Shown: positions 24,852 through 36,967, counted from the first letter of the stretch. The stretch: DNA of 64,000 nucleotides from Aliidiomarina iranensis (GCF_003987135.1 NZ_PIPJ01000006.1:62001-126000); one strand, 5' to 3'. The notes: generated by a model from the sequence alone, not told the origin. Numbers and translations are program-made.

Positions 24852-27734
24852 ATGTTGCAACTGCCGGTGCCGCCGCAAAAACCTGAGGATTATTCACTTC
24901 ACCCTTTGATTGAAGAAGATAGCCTCGATATTCATCAACAAGTTCAAACTTTGTTGGCAAACCTTGAAAATTTATCATTCACAGCGGAACAAGAAGCTAA
25001 GCTCTATTGGCTTGTGCAGGTGAGCCCTTTTGTGGGCAGAGTGGTTTGCCGCTACAAGGAAGCAGCGTTGTTGCGTATTTTCACGCCTATGGCTGCTGAT
25101 TCGCTAGTTATTCAAGAAAAGTTAGAAAGCGCGGAGAATGAGCAAACAGCAATGGCGGAAGTGCGTAAGTTTCGGAATATAGAAATGGCCCGCATCGCTA
25201 GTTTAGATCTTCTGGGCGAATTGGCATTGGGGCGCATGTTGCAGGAAAATTCTGCTTTGGCTGATATGTTGATAACCTCAGGGATTAACTATGTAAGTAA
25301 GCAACTTGAGCCTCGCTATGGAATGGCGAGAGGTGTTGATGGGGCAAGCCTTCCGCTGATTGTGTTGGCTATGGGCAAACTTGGCGGTAGCGAGCTTAAT
25401 TTTTCCTCGGATATTGATTTGATTTTTGCCTATCCGAACGCCGGTGAAACTCAAGGTGGCCGCCAAAATATCGATTACTCAATGTACTACAATAAACTTG
25501 GGCAAGGATTGATTAAGCTGTTAGACCAACCCACGATAGATGGCCGAGCCTTTCGCATTGATATGCGATTGCGCCCTTTCGGACAATCTGGTGCTCTTGT
25601 TTCTAGCCTTTCGGCGTTAGAAGATTATTATCATGAGCAAGGGCGCATGTGGGAGCGCTATGCCATGATTAAGGCGCGGGTACTCAACACTGACTCCGCC
25701 ATGGCTCAGCAAGTGCAACAAATGCTAAGGCCTTTCATTTATCGCCGTTACCTGGATTACAGTGCAATTGATGCTCTGCGTAAGATGAAGCTGTTGATTA
25801 ATCAAGAGGCCCGCCGGCAAGGGGTAGCTGAGAATATTAAACTTGGTTTAGGTGGCATTCGCGAAGTAGAGTTTGTGGCGCAAGTGTTTCAGTTAATTCG
25901 TGGTGGCCGGGAACAAGAGTTTCAAACTACTTCTTTACTCAGTGCGCTAACTGCCTGTGCTCGCCACGGCACGCTCTCAGAAAAAGCGATTGAAAACTTG
26001 CTAAGTGGATACGCTTATTTACGAAAACTCGAGCATATCATTCAAGAGTTAAACGATGAACAAACGCAGCAGTTACCGCCGGATGAGCTCACCCGAATGC
26101 GGGTGTTAGCGGCAGCAGGTTTCGCGCAAAATGAAGCCGGTTGGCAAAAATTTATTGCTCTCACGCAAGAAAAAATGTTGTTAATTCATCAAGAGTTTCT
26201 TGAGGTTATTGGTGGTGAAGAAGATATGCTTGCTGGCGATGAGAGCGAGTATGCAATTTTGTGGCAGGATCTATTAGCCGACGATACCGCACTCGATATT
26301 CTGCGTGAAGCCAAGGCTGCTGAGCCAGAAGCCTGTTGGCAAGTGATTCAGGATTTTCGAATGCTGCTACGCAAACGCCCAAGCGGCCCGCGAGGAAGAG
26401 AATTGCAAGGCCGGCTTATTCCAGCATTGATTGAATCAGCTTTAAAAGAAACCAATAGCCATTTAATTCTGCAACGCACTTTCGAAGTATTGGCGCAAAT
26501 AAGCTCTCGCACCACATACCTTGAGTTACTCTGCCAAAATGAAGCTGCACGTGAGCAATTGTTATTCCTATGTGGTGCGAGCCCTTGGATTGCGCATTTG
26601 ATTGCGAAATTCCCATTGTTACTGGATGAGCTCATTGATCCTGTGCAATTGTATGAGTTGCCAGATGTGGAATCCTACCGTTCGCGGGTATCAGAATATT
26701 TAATGCGTTTGCCGAACGATGATGCCGAAGCACAAATGGATGCGCTTCGGCAGGTAAAACAAATTTTTCAAATGAAAGTGGCTGCGGCTGATTTAAATGC
26801 CGGTGTTCATTTAATGAGGGTGAGTGATCATCTTACTTACCTTGCTGAAGCAATGATTGAGCAAGTTGTAAGTTTAGCTTGGAAGCAGTTGTGCGAGCGC
26901 CATGGCGCGCCACCTGGCCGCGATGAGAGTGATACAGGCTTTGCGGTAATCGCTTATGGCAAGTTGGGCGGATATGAATTGGGTTATGGCTCGGATTTAG
27001 ATTTAGTATTCGTATCGGATGACCAAATTGGTGGTGATACTCAGGGGGCGAAACCCATACCTGTACAGCAGTTTTATTTACGCTTAGCGCAGCGCGTGTT
27101 GCATTTATTTACAACACGCACTATGAGTGGCGTGCTATTTGATGTGGATATGCGTTTGCGGCCATCTGGGCAGGCGGGTTTAATGGTTGTAAGAATGAGC
27201 ACCTACCAAGAATATTTGCAAAAAGATGCGTGGACATGGGAACTGCAGGCTCTGGTGAGAGCACGTATGGTTTATGGCGCTACGTATTTGCGTGACCGCT
27301 TTGCCAGTGTTAGAACGGAAACGTTATGCACAGCAAGAGAGGCCGATAAATTACGCAGCGATATTTTGCAAATGCGGAAAAAAATGCGTGATCATTTGTG
27401 CCAAACTCACAAACAGAAAATTGATATTAAGCAAGCTCCTGGCGGTATCACAGATATAGAATTTATAACGCAATATTTGGTCTTGAAATATGCGTTGAAA
27501 CATCCAGATCTGGCTATTTGGACAGACAATATTCGTATCTTAGAGATAGCGACTCGCCTGCAGCTGATAAGCCAAACAGAAGCCGATGCCTTAATTTTTG
27601 CTTATCAAGATTATCGGGCTGAAATTCATAGGTTGGCTTTGGCCGAGGCTGGCCGCCTTAGCGAACGAGATTTTTCGCAGCATCTAGGCGCTGTGCAGGA
27701 AGTATGGCAGCGCCTATTTGCCGATAATCAATAA
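24852..27734 (+). CDS. glnE: Bifunctional glutamine synthetase adenylyltransferase/removase
   Basis: A 960-residue enzyme (E. coli 946) that adds AMP to, or removes it from, glutamine synthetase in response to PII and glutamine. It has two nucleotidyltransferase domains: GKLGGSELNFSSDIDLIFAY at about residue 175 (removase) and GKLGGYELGYGSDLDLVF at about 703 (transferase). Each is followed by helical GlnD-type domains. AAGGG lies six bases before the ATG. It follows the CYTH gene in an operon and converges on the lauroyltransferase gene across a tandem repeat. Confidence 0.97.
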   Translation: MLQLPVPPQKPEDYSLHPLIEEDSLDIHQQVQTLLANLENLSFTAEQEAKLYWLVQVSPFVGRVVCRYKEAALLRIFTPMAADSLVIQEKLESAENEQTAMAEVRKFRNIEMARIASLDLLGELALGRMLQENSALADMLITSGINYVSKQLEPRYGMARGVDGASLPLIVLAMGKLGGSELNFSSDIDLIFAYPNAGETQGGRQNIDYSMYYNKLGQGLIKLLDQPTIDGRAFRIDMRLRPFGQSGALVSSLSALEDYYHEQGRMWERYAMIKARVLNTDSAMAQQVQQMLRPFIYRRYLDYSAIDALRKMKLLINQEARRQGVAENIKLGLGGIREVEFVAQVFQLIRGGREQEFQTTSLLSALTACARHGTLSEKAIENLLSGYAYLRKLEHIIQELNDEQTQQLPPDELTRMRVLAAAGFAQNEAGWQKFIALTQEKMLLIHQEFLEVIGGEEDMLAGDESEYAILWQDLLADDTALDILREAKAAEPEACWQVIQDFRMLLRKRPSGPRGRELQGRLIPALIESALKETNSHLILQRTFEVLAQISSRTTYLELLCQNEAAREQLLFLCGASPWIAHLIAKFPLLLDELIDPVQLYELPDVESYRSRVSEYLMRLPNDDAEAQMDALRQVKQIFQMKVAAADLNAGVHLMRVSDHLTYLAEAMIEQVVSLAWKQLCERHGAPPGRDESDTGFAVIAYGKLGGYELGYGSDLDLVFVSDDQIGGDTQGAKPIPVQQFYLRLAQRVLHLFTTRTMSGVLFDVDMRLRPSGQAGLMVVRMSTYQEYLQKDAWTWELQALVRARMVYGATYLRDRFASVRTETLCTAREADKLRSDILQMRKKMRDHLCQTHKQKIDIKQAPGGITDIEFITQYLVLKYALKHPDLAIWTDNIRILEIATRLQLISQTEADALIFAYQDYRAEIHRLALAEAGRLSERDFSQHLGAVQEVWQRLFADNQ

Positions 27735-27754
27735 CCCCTGGGGATATTCATAAA

Positions 27755-27819
27755 CTGGGCCCAATAACTAGGCCCAGTAACTATGCCGAGTAACTAGGCA
27801 TAGTGACTAGGCATAGTAA
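27755..27819. repeat. Five 13-bp tandem repeats at the end of the lpxL-like gene
   Basis: On the plus strand the units are CTGGGCCCAATAA, CTAGGCCCAGTAA, CTATGCCGAGTAA, CTAGGCATAGTGA and CTAGGCATAGTAA. A sixth, degenerate unit (CTTGGCATCG) begins inside the coding sequence. Ten bases of each unit form an imperfect palindrome. The array covers the space between the convergent glnE and lpxL-like stop codons and includes the last codons of the latter. Confidence 0.8.
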
Positions 27820-28724
27820 CTTGGCATCGATTCATCGGGGCGAGTTTTAAAGCGCCGGTGAACCCACATATAGGCTTCTGGGCATTGGCTTACGGCTCGT
27901 TCTACTTCTTTATTGATGCGCCTTGCATCTTCAGTTTCATCGCCGCTAGGAATTGGTTGTTGGGGTGGCATGATGGCAAGTTTATAGCCCTTGCCCCCGG
28001 GTAATCGCTCAATTGTGGTAATCAATGTTGTACAATTTGCACCTGCGGCGAAAAGGCTAGTACCCGTGGTCGTGGCGGCATCAGGTACTGCAAATAAAGG
28101 CACGTAAACAGAGCGATTTCGGCCATAGTCTTGGTCGGGTAGGTAACCGCACACCTCGCCACTATTAAGTGCATTCAGCATGCCTCGCACATCCTTTTTG
28201 CGAATCATATATTTGTTGCTGCGGTTTCGGCCTTTAGTTTGTAGATACTCCATTAACGCGTTGTTGTGTGGGCGATATAGGCCCACGGAAGGCTTCACTA
28301 AACCAAACATACGAGCATGAACCTCTAAACTTAAAAAGTGGAAAAGAATTAAAAAAACACCTTTCCCCTCTGCTTCAGCCTGATCCAAAAACTCGACACC
28401 CTCTACTTTTAATTTTCGTTTCATTCGCCAATCTGGCCACCACCAAGCCATGCCGGTTTCAAAAAGCGCAATACCGTTATTCGCAAAATTTGCTCGTAAC
28501 ATGGTTTCACGTTTTGCAACTGGGTAATCAGGGTAGGCTAGTTCAAGATTTCGTCGAGCCACTTTCACGCGTTTCGGCAATAACTTAAAAAGAAGTTTTC
28601 CTAAGCCTTTGCCAAGAAGAATCTGCAGGCGATAGGGCAACCAAGAAATAAGGTAGAGGATGCTGATGAGCAACCAAGTTGGCCAAAACTTAGGATGTAG
28701 AAAATAAAGTCGAAAACGTGGCAT
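27807..28724 (-). CDS. Lipid A biosynthesis acyltransferase (LpxL/LpxM family)
   Basis: A 305-residue inner-membrane acyltransferase that adds a secondary acyl chain to Kdo2-lipid IVA. One N-terminal anchor helix (PTWLLISILYLISWLPY) is followed by the catalytic HxxxxE motif in FHFLSLEVHA and the conserved GYLPDQDYG loop. A longer frame to 28802 adds 26 residues. I prefer the ATG at 28724 because MPRFRLYFLHPKFW aligns with the start of E. coli LpxL and because a promoter-like sequence would start RNA close to 28800. Which acyl position it modifies (LpxL or LpxM) is not resolved. A tandem repeat overlaps its 3' end. Confidence 0.9.
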   Translation of the reverse strand: MPRFRLYFLHPKFWPTWLLISILYLISWLPYRLQILLGKGLGKLLFKLLPKRVKVARRNLELAYPDYPVAKRETMLRANFANNGIALFETGMAWWWPDWRMKRKLKVEGVEFLDQAEAEGKGVFLILFHFLSLEVHARMFGLVKPSVGLYRPHNNALMEYLQTKGRNRSNKYMIRKKDVRGMLNALNSGEVCGYLPDQDYGRNRSVYVPLFAVPDAATTTGTSLFAAGANCTTLITTIERLPGGKGYKLAIMPPQQPIPSGDETEDARRINKEVERAVSQCPEAYMWVHRRFKTRPDESMPSYYA

Positions 28725-28803
28725 TTCTACCGAGTGCTCTGCGGCTTTTTTTGTATCTGAAGGAGCTTTGGTCACGAGGTTTACCTGTATTGAGTTTGGC
28801 ATG

Positions 28804-28833
28804 ATTGTAACTGACAGGAATCAGAAAAAGCAA
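28804..28833 (-). promoter_or_regulatory. Candidate sigma-70 promoter for the lpxL-like gene
   Basis: On the minus strand TTGCTT (28828-28833) and TACAAT (28804-28809) are 18 bases apart. The -35 box is within the T-rich tail of the tolC terminator. RNA would start near 28797, which is why an ATG at 28802 is unlikely to be used. Confidence 0.45.
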
Positions 28834-28857
28834 AGCCGACCACGGGTGGTCGGCTTT
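28832..28857 (-). terminator. Rho-independent terminator downstream of tolC
   Basis: AAAGCCGACCAC and GTGGTCGGCTTT form a perfect 12-bp stem with a two-base gap, followed on the minus strand by TTTGCTTTTTC. It separates tolC from the lpxL-like gene. Confidence 0.8.
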
Positions 28858-28938
28858 ACTAAGCATGTTTAAGCGCATGTTTGAGCAAAACTGCTAGCCC
28901 AAAAAACTTATGATAGTTGGCTATTCTGTGCTCATTCG

Positions 28939-30294
28939 CTACTCGGTTTCTAACGATAAACCATCGTTGATGGTTATCAGATCGTTTTCCGAGATGATAC
29001 CAGCGGCCTGATATAGGGCCAAGATACGATTTACGTAGGTGTAACGTGCCTCGGAAAGGTTACGCCGTGCGTTGAATAAGTTACGCGTACTATCAAGTAC
29101 ATCAACGATAGTACGAGTTCCAACCTCTAAACCAACCTGAGTAGCGTTTAATGCACTCTCAGCAGAAACCACAGCTTGCTCAAATGCACGGATACTTGAA
29201 ATACTTGCCACTACGTCAAAGTATGAGCTACGCACCGTACGTTCTACTAAACGGCGGTTTTCCTCCAGGGTTTGGCTTACCGCAATGTAATCATTGCGTG
29301 CTTCTTCAGTACTCGCGATCGTGCGTCCACCAGAATAAAGCGGTAGCGTTAACTGCAAGCCAATGTTTCGGCTATTAAGGCCGTTCAGGTTGTTTGATGT
29401 TGAGCCGCGGGAAGTATCTTGATCACGATTAGAGTAACTTGCGTTCAAACTTACGCGCGGATAATGACCAGCCCTAGCTAAATCAATTCGTTGATCTGCA
29501 ATTTCTAAACCACTGCGGCTTATTAATAACTGCAAATTACGATCGTGAGCCAGTTGAATCCATTGCTCCACGCCACTTGGATCTGGGCGCACCGGGTCGA
29601 AGCGGTCAGTGTTTAGGCGCGCTATGTCCATGTGTTGCCGGCCGGTAATTTCACGTAATCCTTCGAGTGCAATTTCAACAGCATTTTCTGCTTGGATTTC
29701 CCGGGCTACTGCATTATCAAATTGCGCCTGCGCTTCATGAACATCAGTAATTGCGGTTAGGCCTACAGAGAAACGATGTTTCGTTTGCTCAAGCTGGCGC
29801 TCGATGGCACGCTTTTCAGCTTGCACAAACTCAAGATTATCTTGCGCTTCGAGCACCGTAAAATATGCATCGGTAACCCGCAACATGAGTTCTTGGCGAA
29901 CAAGAAGATAATTAATTTCCGATTGATAAGCCTGTTTTTCAGTGATCGCGGTAGCTTTCCAAGTACCCAAATTGAATACCGTTTGCGATAAAGAAATTTC
30001 TTGGCTAAATGAAGAGGAATCTGTTGTGCCGGTGATGAATCCAGTTTCAGTAGTTGTTACGTTATCACTTCTGCTATCTGAGTAGCTCATACCGAAATTG
30101 ATTTGTGGAAACCAATCTGCGCGAGATACATCAACGCTAGATTTCGCAGCATCCCGTTCTGCTTCCGCTCGAAGTAAACGCGGATCATTTTCTAGCGCTA
30201 AGCGATAGATGTCAGTTAGGTCAGTTGCATGGGCTGGAATGGCGCTCAAGCCTAAACCCATTGAAAGTGCAACGGCCAAAAATTTAATCTTCAT
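28939..30294 (-). CDS. tolC: TolC family outer-membrane channel
   Basis: A 451-residue exported protein with a signal peptide (MKIKFLAVALSMGLGLSAIP, cleavage near AHA-TD) and two OEP repeats. It forms the trimeric outer-membrane duct used by RND efflux pumps and type I secretion. Internal duplication is visible around the coiled-coil parts, and QTVFNLGTW and LTLPLYSGG are typical strand ends. A second ATG three codons upstream (30303) is only two bases from AAGGA, so the ATG at 30294 is preferred. It is divergent from nudF, as in E. coli, and ends before a strong terminator. Confidence 0.95.
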   Translation of the reverse strand: MKIKFLAVALSMGLGLSAIPAHATDLTDIYRLALENDPRLLRAEAERDAAKSSVDVSRADWFPQINFGMSYSDSRSDNVTTTETGFITGTTDSSSFSQEISLSQTVFNLGTWKATAITEKQAYQSEINYLLVRQELMLRVTDAYFTVLEAQDNLEFVQAEKRAIERQLEQTKHRFSVGLTAITDVHEAQAQFDNAVAREIQAENAVEIALEGLREITGRQHMDIARLNTDRFDPVRPDPSGVEQWIQLAHDRNLQLLISRSGLEIADQRIDLARAGHYPRVSLNASYSNRDQDTSRGSTSNNLNGLNSRNIGLQLTLPLYSGGRTIASTEEARNDYIAVSQTLEENRRLVERTVRSSYFDVVASISSIRAFEQAVVSAESALNATQVGLEVGTRTIVDVLDSTRNLFNARRNLSEARYTYVNRILALYQAAGIISENDLITINDGLSLETE

Positions 30295-30539
30295 GAGTAT
30301 CATTTTCCTTTATTTTAAAAGGTACAGCTAACTTCGATTTTTTACAGCTGCTATTCTAGCCTGAGAAGCGTTTATAAGTAAGCCCGTAAACGCATTAGTA
30401 TATGATTCAATTGTAACAGAGTGTTTCAGATAGTTTAGTTTAAGTCGTTAACATGCGGCATTCTTGCGACACGTGTAGAATCAATGAACGTGGATGATTA
30501 CGTACACTTTGCTCATTTAGAGCATAACGAGGAATGATT

Positions 30540-31163
30540 TTGTCGGAATTTAAGCAAAAAGACGTTGAAATATTAGACACCGAACGGGTTTACGATGGTT
30601 TTTTTACCGTTGATGTTACTACCTTAAGACATCGATTATTTGCCGGAGGGTGGAGTGCGCCGCTGCGCCGAGAAATCATGGACCGAGGCAACGCCGTTGT
30701 TGTGATACCCTACGATCCGAAAACAGATAAAATAGTGCTGCTTGAGCAATTTAGAGCGGGCGCTATGGCCTCCGGCCCGACGCCGTGGTTACATGAGTTA
30801 GTGGCAGGGATGATTGAAAAAGGTGAAGCAATTGAGGATGTTGCTCATCGGGAACTAGAGGAAGAAGCCGGTTTGCGAGCAGAATCGATGCATTATGCGT
30901 TAAACTACCTTTCTAGCCCCGGCGGTATGACCGAGCGGATATATATTTATTTAGCCCGTGTAGATAGTACAACAGCCAGTGATTTTGGTGGTGTGAGTAG
31001 TGAAAATGAGGACATTAAAGTTCAAGTTTTAGATCGAAGGGCAGTGATGGATATGCTGGAACAAGGCATTATCGATAATGCAGCCACCGTAATTGGTATG
31101 CAGTGGCTTGGTTTACACCTTAATCGGTTTCGCGCTGAATGGGGTTTTGAGAGAATTGAATGA
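30540..31163 (+). CDS. nudF: ADP-ribose pyrophosphatase NudF
   Basis: A 207-residue Nudix hydrolase that splits ADP-ribose into AMP and ribose-5-phosphate. The Nudix box is complete: GMIEKGEAIEDVAHRELEEE followed by AGL. The family's dimer-swap N terminus (VEILDTERVYDGFF) is present. The start is likely TTG at 30540, six bases after GAGGA; the ATG at 30534 is too close to that site. It overlaps the next gene by four bases (ATGA), which suggests translational coupling. Confidence 0.95.
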   Translation: MSEFKQKDVEILDTERVYDGFFTVDVTTLRHRLFAGGWSAPLRREIMDRGNAVVVIPYDPKTDKIVLLEQFRAGAMASGPTPWLHELVAGMIEKGEAIEDVAHRELEEEAGLRAESMHYALNYLSSPGGMTERIYIYLARVDSTTASDFGGVSSENEDIKVQVLDRRAVMDMLEQGIIDNAATVIGMQWLGLHLNRFRAEWGFERIE

Positions 31164-31615
31164 AAAAGCGTTACGTTCCTAATTTACAGGAAATCCATAG
31201 CTTAGCAGAACGCAATTACGCTGCTTTCGCGCGTTTGCTCGGTGCTACCAACGCGAAGGAGGCAGCTGCCGCGGAATCGGAAAAGCTCATTCAAGTTGGA
31301 GAAGCTCTAGCGTTCTCTGTTGTGCGCAAGGCGGAAGCGCGCTACACCACAGATTTGGTAATTACTCAAGTTGCGCCTGATGTCGCGGAGTATTTGCAAG
31401 CTCGGTTTTTAGTGCGCCTTTATCATGATGCAAAAATGGCTGAAATCATTGATTATCAGGGGCAAGAGCGGTTAACAGCGTTACATCCGGCTAATCTTCA
31501 TCAAGTTCGCCACCAAAAAGACGAAAAGTTTCAGCTCAATCGCCACCTAGCTGAATGGCTACGCCTCTGTTTTCGGCAAGGCCATGTGCCTACGCAGTTT
31601 CAATTTGTTAATTAG
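31160..31615 (+). CDS. yqiB: DUF1249 family protein (YqiB)
   Basis: A 151-residue cytoplasmic protein of the YqiB/DUF1249 family. In E. coli it lies between nudF and cpdA. Family traits are the Leu/Asn-rich N terminus (PNLQEIHSLAERNYA), YTTDLVITQVAP and the ending around WLRLCFRQGHVP. Function is unknown. The ATG overlaps the nudF stop. The genes that normally follow, cpdA and yqiA, are missing here; 270 bp of apparently non-coding DNA lead to parE. Confidence 0.9.
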   Translation: MKKRYVPNLQEIHSLAERNYAAFARLLGATNAKEAAAAESEKLIQVGEALAFSVVRKAEARYTTDLVITQVAPDVAEYLQARFLVRLYHDAKMAEIIDYQGQERLTALHPANLHQVRHQKDEKFQLNRHLAEWLRLCFRQGHVPTQFQFVN

Positions 31616-31686
31616 GTATTTGGAAAATAGAGACGGGAGTTTTAACAAAACACCACACTTCTCGTACACAACAGTTTTACAAAGTA

Positions 31687-31731
31687 GGGCATTGACGTAG
31701 AACCGTTGATTAGGTTCAAAAGGTAATGCCC
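31687..31731. other. Nested hairpin in the yqiB-parE gap
   Basis: GGGCATT (31687-31693) pairs with AATGCCC (31725-31731) and, inside it, GAACC (31700-31704) pairs with GGTTC (31713-31717), leaving an eight-base loop. No T run follows on either strand, so it does not look like a simple terminator. The rest of the gap (31616-31885) shows no gene that I can support. Confidence 0.45.
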
Positions 31732-31813
31732 CGTAACATTGATAAAACCGAGTTTTGCCAATTCCGCCGCACTTTTGTTCCCCCCAGTTAGATATTTCTC
31801 GAGAATTCGTTAA

Positions 31814-33772
<1,959 letters not shown>

Positions 33773-33822
33773 ACAGCAACCCATTGAATCGATAAATAAG
33801 AAGAAAGAAAACGGGATAGTTC

Positions 33823-36120
33823 ATGAGTGTACCTATCGAGAATATCGAGCAGCAACCCCTGCATAAGTTTACTGAAGATGCGTATTTAAATTATTCCATG
33901 TACGTGATCATGGATCGGGCGCTGCCTCATATTGGCGATGGCTTAAAGCCAGTGCAACGCCGCATCATTTATGCCATGTCGGAATTAGGCTTATCAGCCC
34001 TCGCGAAATATAAAAAATCAGCTCGCACCGTGGGTGATGTACTAGGTAAGTTTCACCCCCACGGTGATTCAGCCTGTTATGAAGCCATGGTATTGATGGC
34101 GCAGCCATTCTCCTATCGTTATCCATTAGTTGATGGCCAGGGTAACTGGGGTTCTGCAGATGATCCAAAATCGTTTGCGGCGATGCGTTACACAGAGGCT
34201 CGCTTATCCCGTTTTAGTGAGGTGTTGCTCAGTGAATTAGGGCAGGGCACCTCGGATTGGATACCTAACTTTGATGGCACCATGGAAGAGCCAAAAATTC
34301 TACCAGCGCGCCTTCCACATATTCTACTAAATGGTGTAACCGGTATTGCTGTAGGCATGGCCACCGATATTCCTCCACATAATGTTCGGGAAATTACGAA
34401 CGCCTGTGCCATGCTTCTCGAAACGCCTAGTTCAACGCTGAGTGATGTATTGGCGCACGTAAAGGGGCCGGATTATCCAACTGATGCGGAAATTATTACG
34501 CCGGCTGAAGACATTGAAAAAATTTACGCCACTGGCCGTGGCAGTATTCGCATGCGTGCTCGATATACTATTGATGATGGCGAAATCATTATTGATGCGC
34601 TACCGCACCAAGCCTCGGGTAATCGTATCTTGGAGCAAATCGCGGCACAAATGCAGGCGAAAAAATTGCCTATGGTATCGGATTTACGAGATGAATCGGA
34701 CCATGAAAACCCTACCCGTTTAGTAATTGTGCCACGTTCAAATCGAGTTGATACTGAGCAGTTGATGGCGCATTTATTCGCGACAACCGATCTGGAAAAA
34801 AGCTATCGGGTGAATTTGAATATGCTAGGCCTAGATGGCCGCCCGCAAGTGAAGCCATTATTGAGTATTCTCAAAGAATGGATTCAATATCGCTTACAAA
34901 CAGTTACACGGCGGTTGCAATATCGCCTAGATAAGGTTGAGCGGCGGCTGCATATTCTTGATGGCTTGTTAATCGCTTATTTAAATCTCGATGAAGTTAT
35001 TGAGATTATTCGCCAAGAAGATGAGCCAAAACGTGAGCTTATCAAGCGTTTTAACTTAACCGAAGTGCAAGCTGAAGCCATTCTCGATTTAAAATTACGC
35101 CACTTAGCGAAGCTAGAAGAAATGAAGCTGCGTGGCGAGCAAGATGAATTATCCAAAGAGCGCGATGCATTAAACCTCGTGTTAAATTCCGAGCGCCGTT
35201 TGAAAACAATGGTGCGTAAAGAGCTCATCGCCGATGCGGAAAAATACGGGGATGATCGCCGTTCGCCATTGATCGAGCGAAAAGAAGCCCGAGCACTCTC
35301 GGATCGTGATTTAACGCCATCAGAACCGGTTACTGTGGTGCTATCACAAAAAGGCTGGGTGCGCTGTGCTAAAGGCCATGATGTTGAGGGAGAAAGCTTA
35401 AGCTATAAGGCCGGAGATGCGTTTTTAGCGCAAGCCTCGGGGCGGAGTAATCAGCCGGTTGTATTTATTGATAGTTCTGGCCGTAGCTTTAGCTGCGAAG
35501 CGCACACCTTACCTTCTGCCAGAACTCACGGAGAACCTCTCACTGGCCGCTTTAGTTTAGTATCGGGTGAGAGCGTTGCTCAGGTATTGATGAGTAAAGA
35601 AGAGCAGCTGTGGCTGATGGCTTCAGATGCGGGTTATGGCTTTATTACCAAATTTAGCGATATGCAGAGCCGGGTTAAAAATGGTAAAGCATTGATTAGT
35701 TTGCCAAGTTCGGCGAAAGTGTTACCACCTCAACGGGTGAATGATTTTGAGCAAGATTTACTGGTTGCGGTATCGAATGAAGGCCGATTATTGGTATTCC
35801 CAGTGAAAGATTTACCGCAATTGGGCAAGGGTAAAGGTAACAAGATTTTAAGTATTCCGGGCAGCCGAGCCAAATTGCGCGAGGAATATGTGCAAGTAGT
35901 GGCGGTAATGCCACCTAACAGCTCCCTTACGGTGATAGCGGGTAAACGGAAGCTACAGCTGAAAGCGGCTGATATTGAACATTATCGGGGGGAGCGTGGC
36001 CGCCGAGGTAATAAATTACCACGTGGTTTACAACGGGTTGATGCGCTTTTGGTAGAGAATAATTCTGTGGAACAGCAACAGAATCATCAAGGTAGCGTGG
36101 CCGACGATAGCGCAAGTTAA
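33823..36120 (+). CDS. parC: DNA topoisomerase IV subunit A
   Basis: A 765-residue subunit that cuts and rejoins DNA. The catalytic tyrosine is Tyr123 in [11 protein letters not shown]. The quinolone-determining region reads [17 protein letters not shown], so the residues equal to E. coli Ser80 and Glu84 have the susceptible type. The C-terminal part forms the DNA-wrapping beta-pinwheel. GGGA lies six bases before the ATG. It is expressed with parE and stops 24 bp before a terminator. Confidence 0.97.
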   Translation: MSVPIENIEQQPLHKFTEDAYLNYSMYVIMDRALPHIGDGLKPVQRRIIYAMSELGLSALAKYKKSARTVGDVLGKFHPHGDSACYEAMVLMAQPFSYRYPLVDGQGNWGSADDPKSFAAMRYTEARLSRFSEVLLSELGQGTSDWIPNFDGTMEEPKILPARLPHILLNGVTGIAVGMATDIPPHNVREITNACAMLLETPSSTLSDVLAHVKGPDYPTDAEIITPAEDIEKIYATGRGSIRMRARYTIDDGEIIIDALPHQASGNRILEQIAAQMQAKKLPMVSDLRDESDHENPTRLVIVPRSNRVDTEQLMAHLFATTDLEKSYRVNLNMLGLDGRPQVKPLLSILKEWIQYRLQTVTRRLQYRLDKVERRLHILDGLLIAYLNLDEVIEIIRQEDEPKRELIKRFNLTEVQAEAILDLKLRHLAKLEEMKLRGEQDELSKERDALNLVLNSERRLKTMVRKELIADAEKYGDDRRSPLIERKEARALSDRDLTPSEPVTVVLSQKGWVRCAKGHDVEGESLSYKAGDAFLAQASGRSNQPVVFIDSSGRSFSCEAHTLPSARTHGEPLTGRFSLVSGESVAQVLMSKEEQLWLMASDAGYGFITKFSDMQSRVKNGKALISLPSSAKVLPPQRVNDFEQDLLVAVSNEGRLLVFPVKDLPQLGKGKGNKILSIPGSRAKLREEYVQVVAVMPPNSSLTVIAGKRKLQLKAADIEHYRGERGRRGNKLPRGLQRVDALLVENNSVEQQQNHQGSVADDSAS

Positions 36121-36144
36121 GTTTTACATACAGTTGTACGCTCA

Positions 36145-36183
36145 AAGGCCTTGCTGGTTTTACCAGCGAGGCCTTATTTTTTT
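36145..36183 (+). terminator. Rho-independent terminator of parE-parC
   Basis: AAGGCCTTGCTGGT and ACCAGCGAGGCCTT pair over 14 positions with one T-G pair and a three-base loop, followed by ATTTTTTT. Confidence 0.88.
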
Positions 36184-36241
36184 GAGAAAATCACTTGCTG
36201 GCAGGTTATACTATGCGCACATTTTCAATTTGAGTGAACAG

Positions 36242-36967
36242 ATGTTAGCTGTAATTCGTATTTTTATCCTCGGCGTTTTTGTTGTTGTGGCCGGTGTTTT
36301 GGGTTCTTTATTTTGCTTGTTACGCCCCTTTCATCGCAACAACACGGCCCTTGCGGCTCACGTTTTCGGAAGTATGCATCGAGTTTTGGGGGTTAAATTA
36401 GAAATAAGAGTTCCTGACACCGTTAAAAGTGGCGGGCCTTTTGTCTATGTAGCCAACCATCAAAATAGTTGGGATATTTTTACCATGAGCGCCTCATTGC
36501 TGCCGGGAACGGTAACCATTGGTAAAAAAAGTTTGAAGTGGATACCTTTTTTTGGCCAGTTATATTGGTTGGCAGGAAATATTTTAATTGACCGTAAGAA
36601 TAGCTCTCGGGCGCACGGCACTATTGGTACTGCGGTATCGGCAATTAAAAAGAATGCATTATCGATTTGGATGTTTCCAGAGGGAACACGAAGCTATGGC
36701 CGGGGGCTGTTGCCTTTTAAAACGGGTGCCTTTCATACTGCGGTACAAGCGCAAGTGCCGGTTGTTCCGGTATGTATGAGCTCCACCCATGAAAAGATAA
36801 AGCTGAACCGTTGGAATAATGGTAAAATTATTATTGAAATGGCAACGCCGGTAAATACCGATACTTATACCCGAGAGAATGTACGCCCGTTAATTGCTAA
36901 GGTTTATGAGCAAATGCTTGAGAAGATAGCGGTGCTGGACGAGGAAGCGAGCCAAAGCTCGGTTTAA
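36242..36967 (+). CDS. plsC: 1-acyl-sn-glycerol-3-phosphate acyltransferase
   Basis: A 241-residue membrane enzyme that makes phosphatidic acid by acylating lysophosphatidic acid. An N-terminal hydrophobic helix (FILGVFVVVAGVLGSLFC) anchors it. The catalytic NHQNSWD (HxxxxD), the FPEGTR motif and the VPVVPVCMS strand are intact. The frame is open to 36134, across the parC terminator, but the ATG at 36242 gives the family's normal N terminus. parE-parC-plsC order is common in gammaproteobacteria. Confidence 0.95.
   Translation: MLAVIRIFILGVFVVVAGVLGSLFCLLRPFHRNNTALAAHVFGSMHRVLGVKLEIRVPDTVKSGGPFVYVANHQNSWDIFTMSASLLPGTVTIGKKSLKWIPFFGQLYWLAGNILIDRKNSSRAHGTIGTAVSAIKKNALSIWMFPEGTRSYGRGLLPFKTGAFHTAVQAQVPVVPVCMSSTHEKIKLNRWNNGKIIIEMATPVNTDTYTRENVRPLIAKVYEQMLEKIAVLDEEASQSSV

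Noticed and set aside
31687-31731. An integron attC site in the parE upstream gap
   Set aside because: The hairpin lacks the RYYYAAC/GTTRRRY core pairs and no integrase gene is present.
33823-36120. Quinolone-resistance change in parC
   Set aside because: The region reads [11 protein letters not shown], with the susceptible Ser and Glu at the two main positions.
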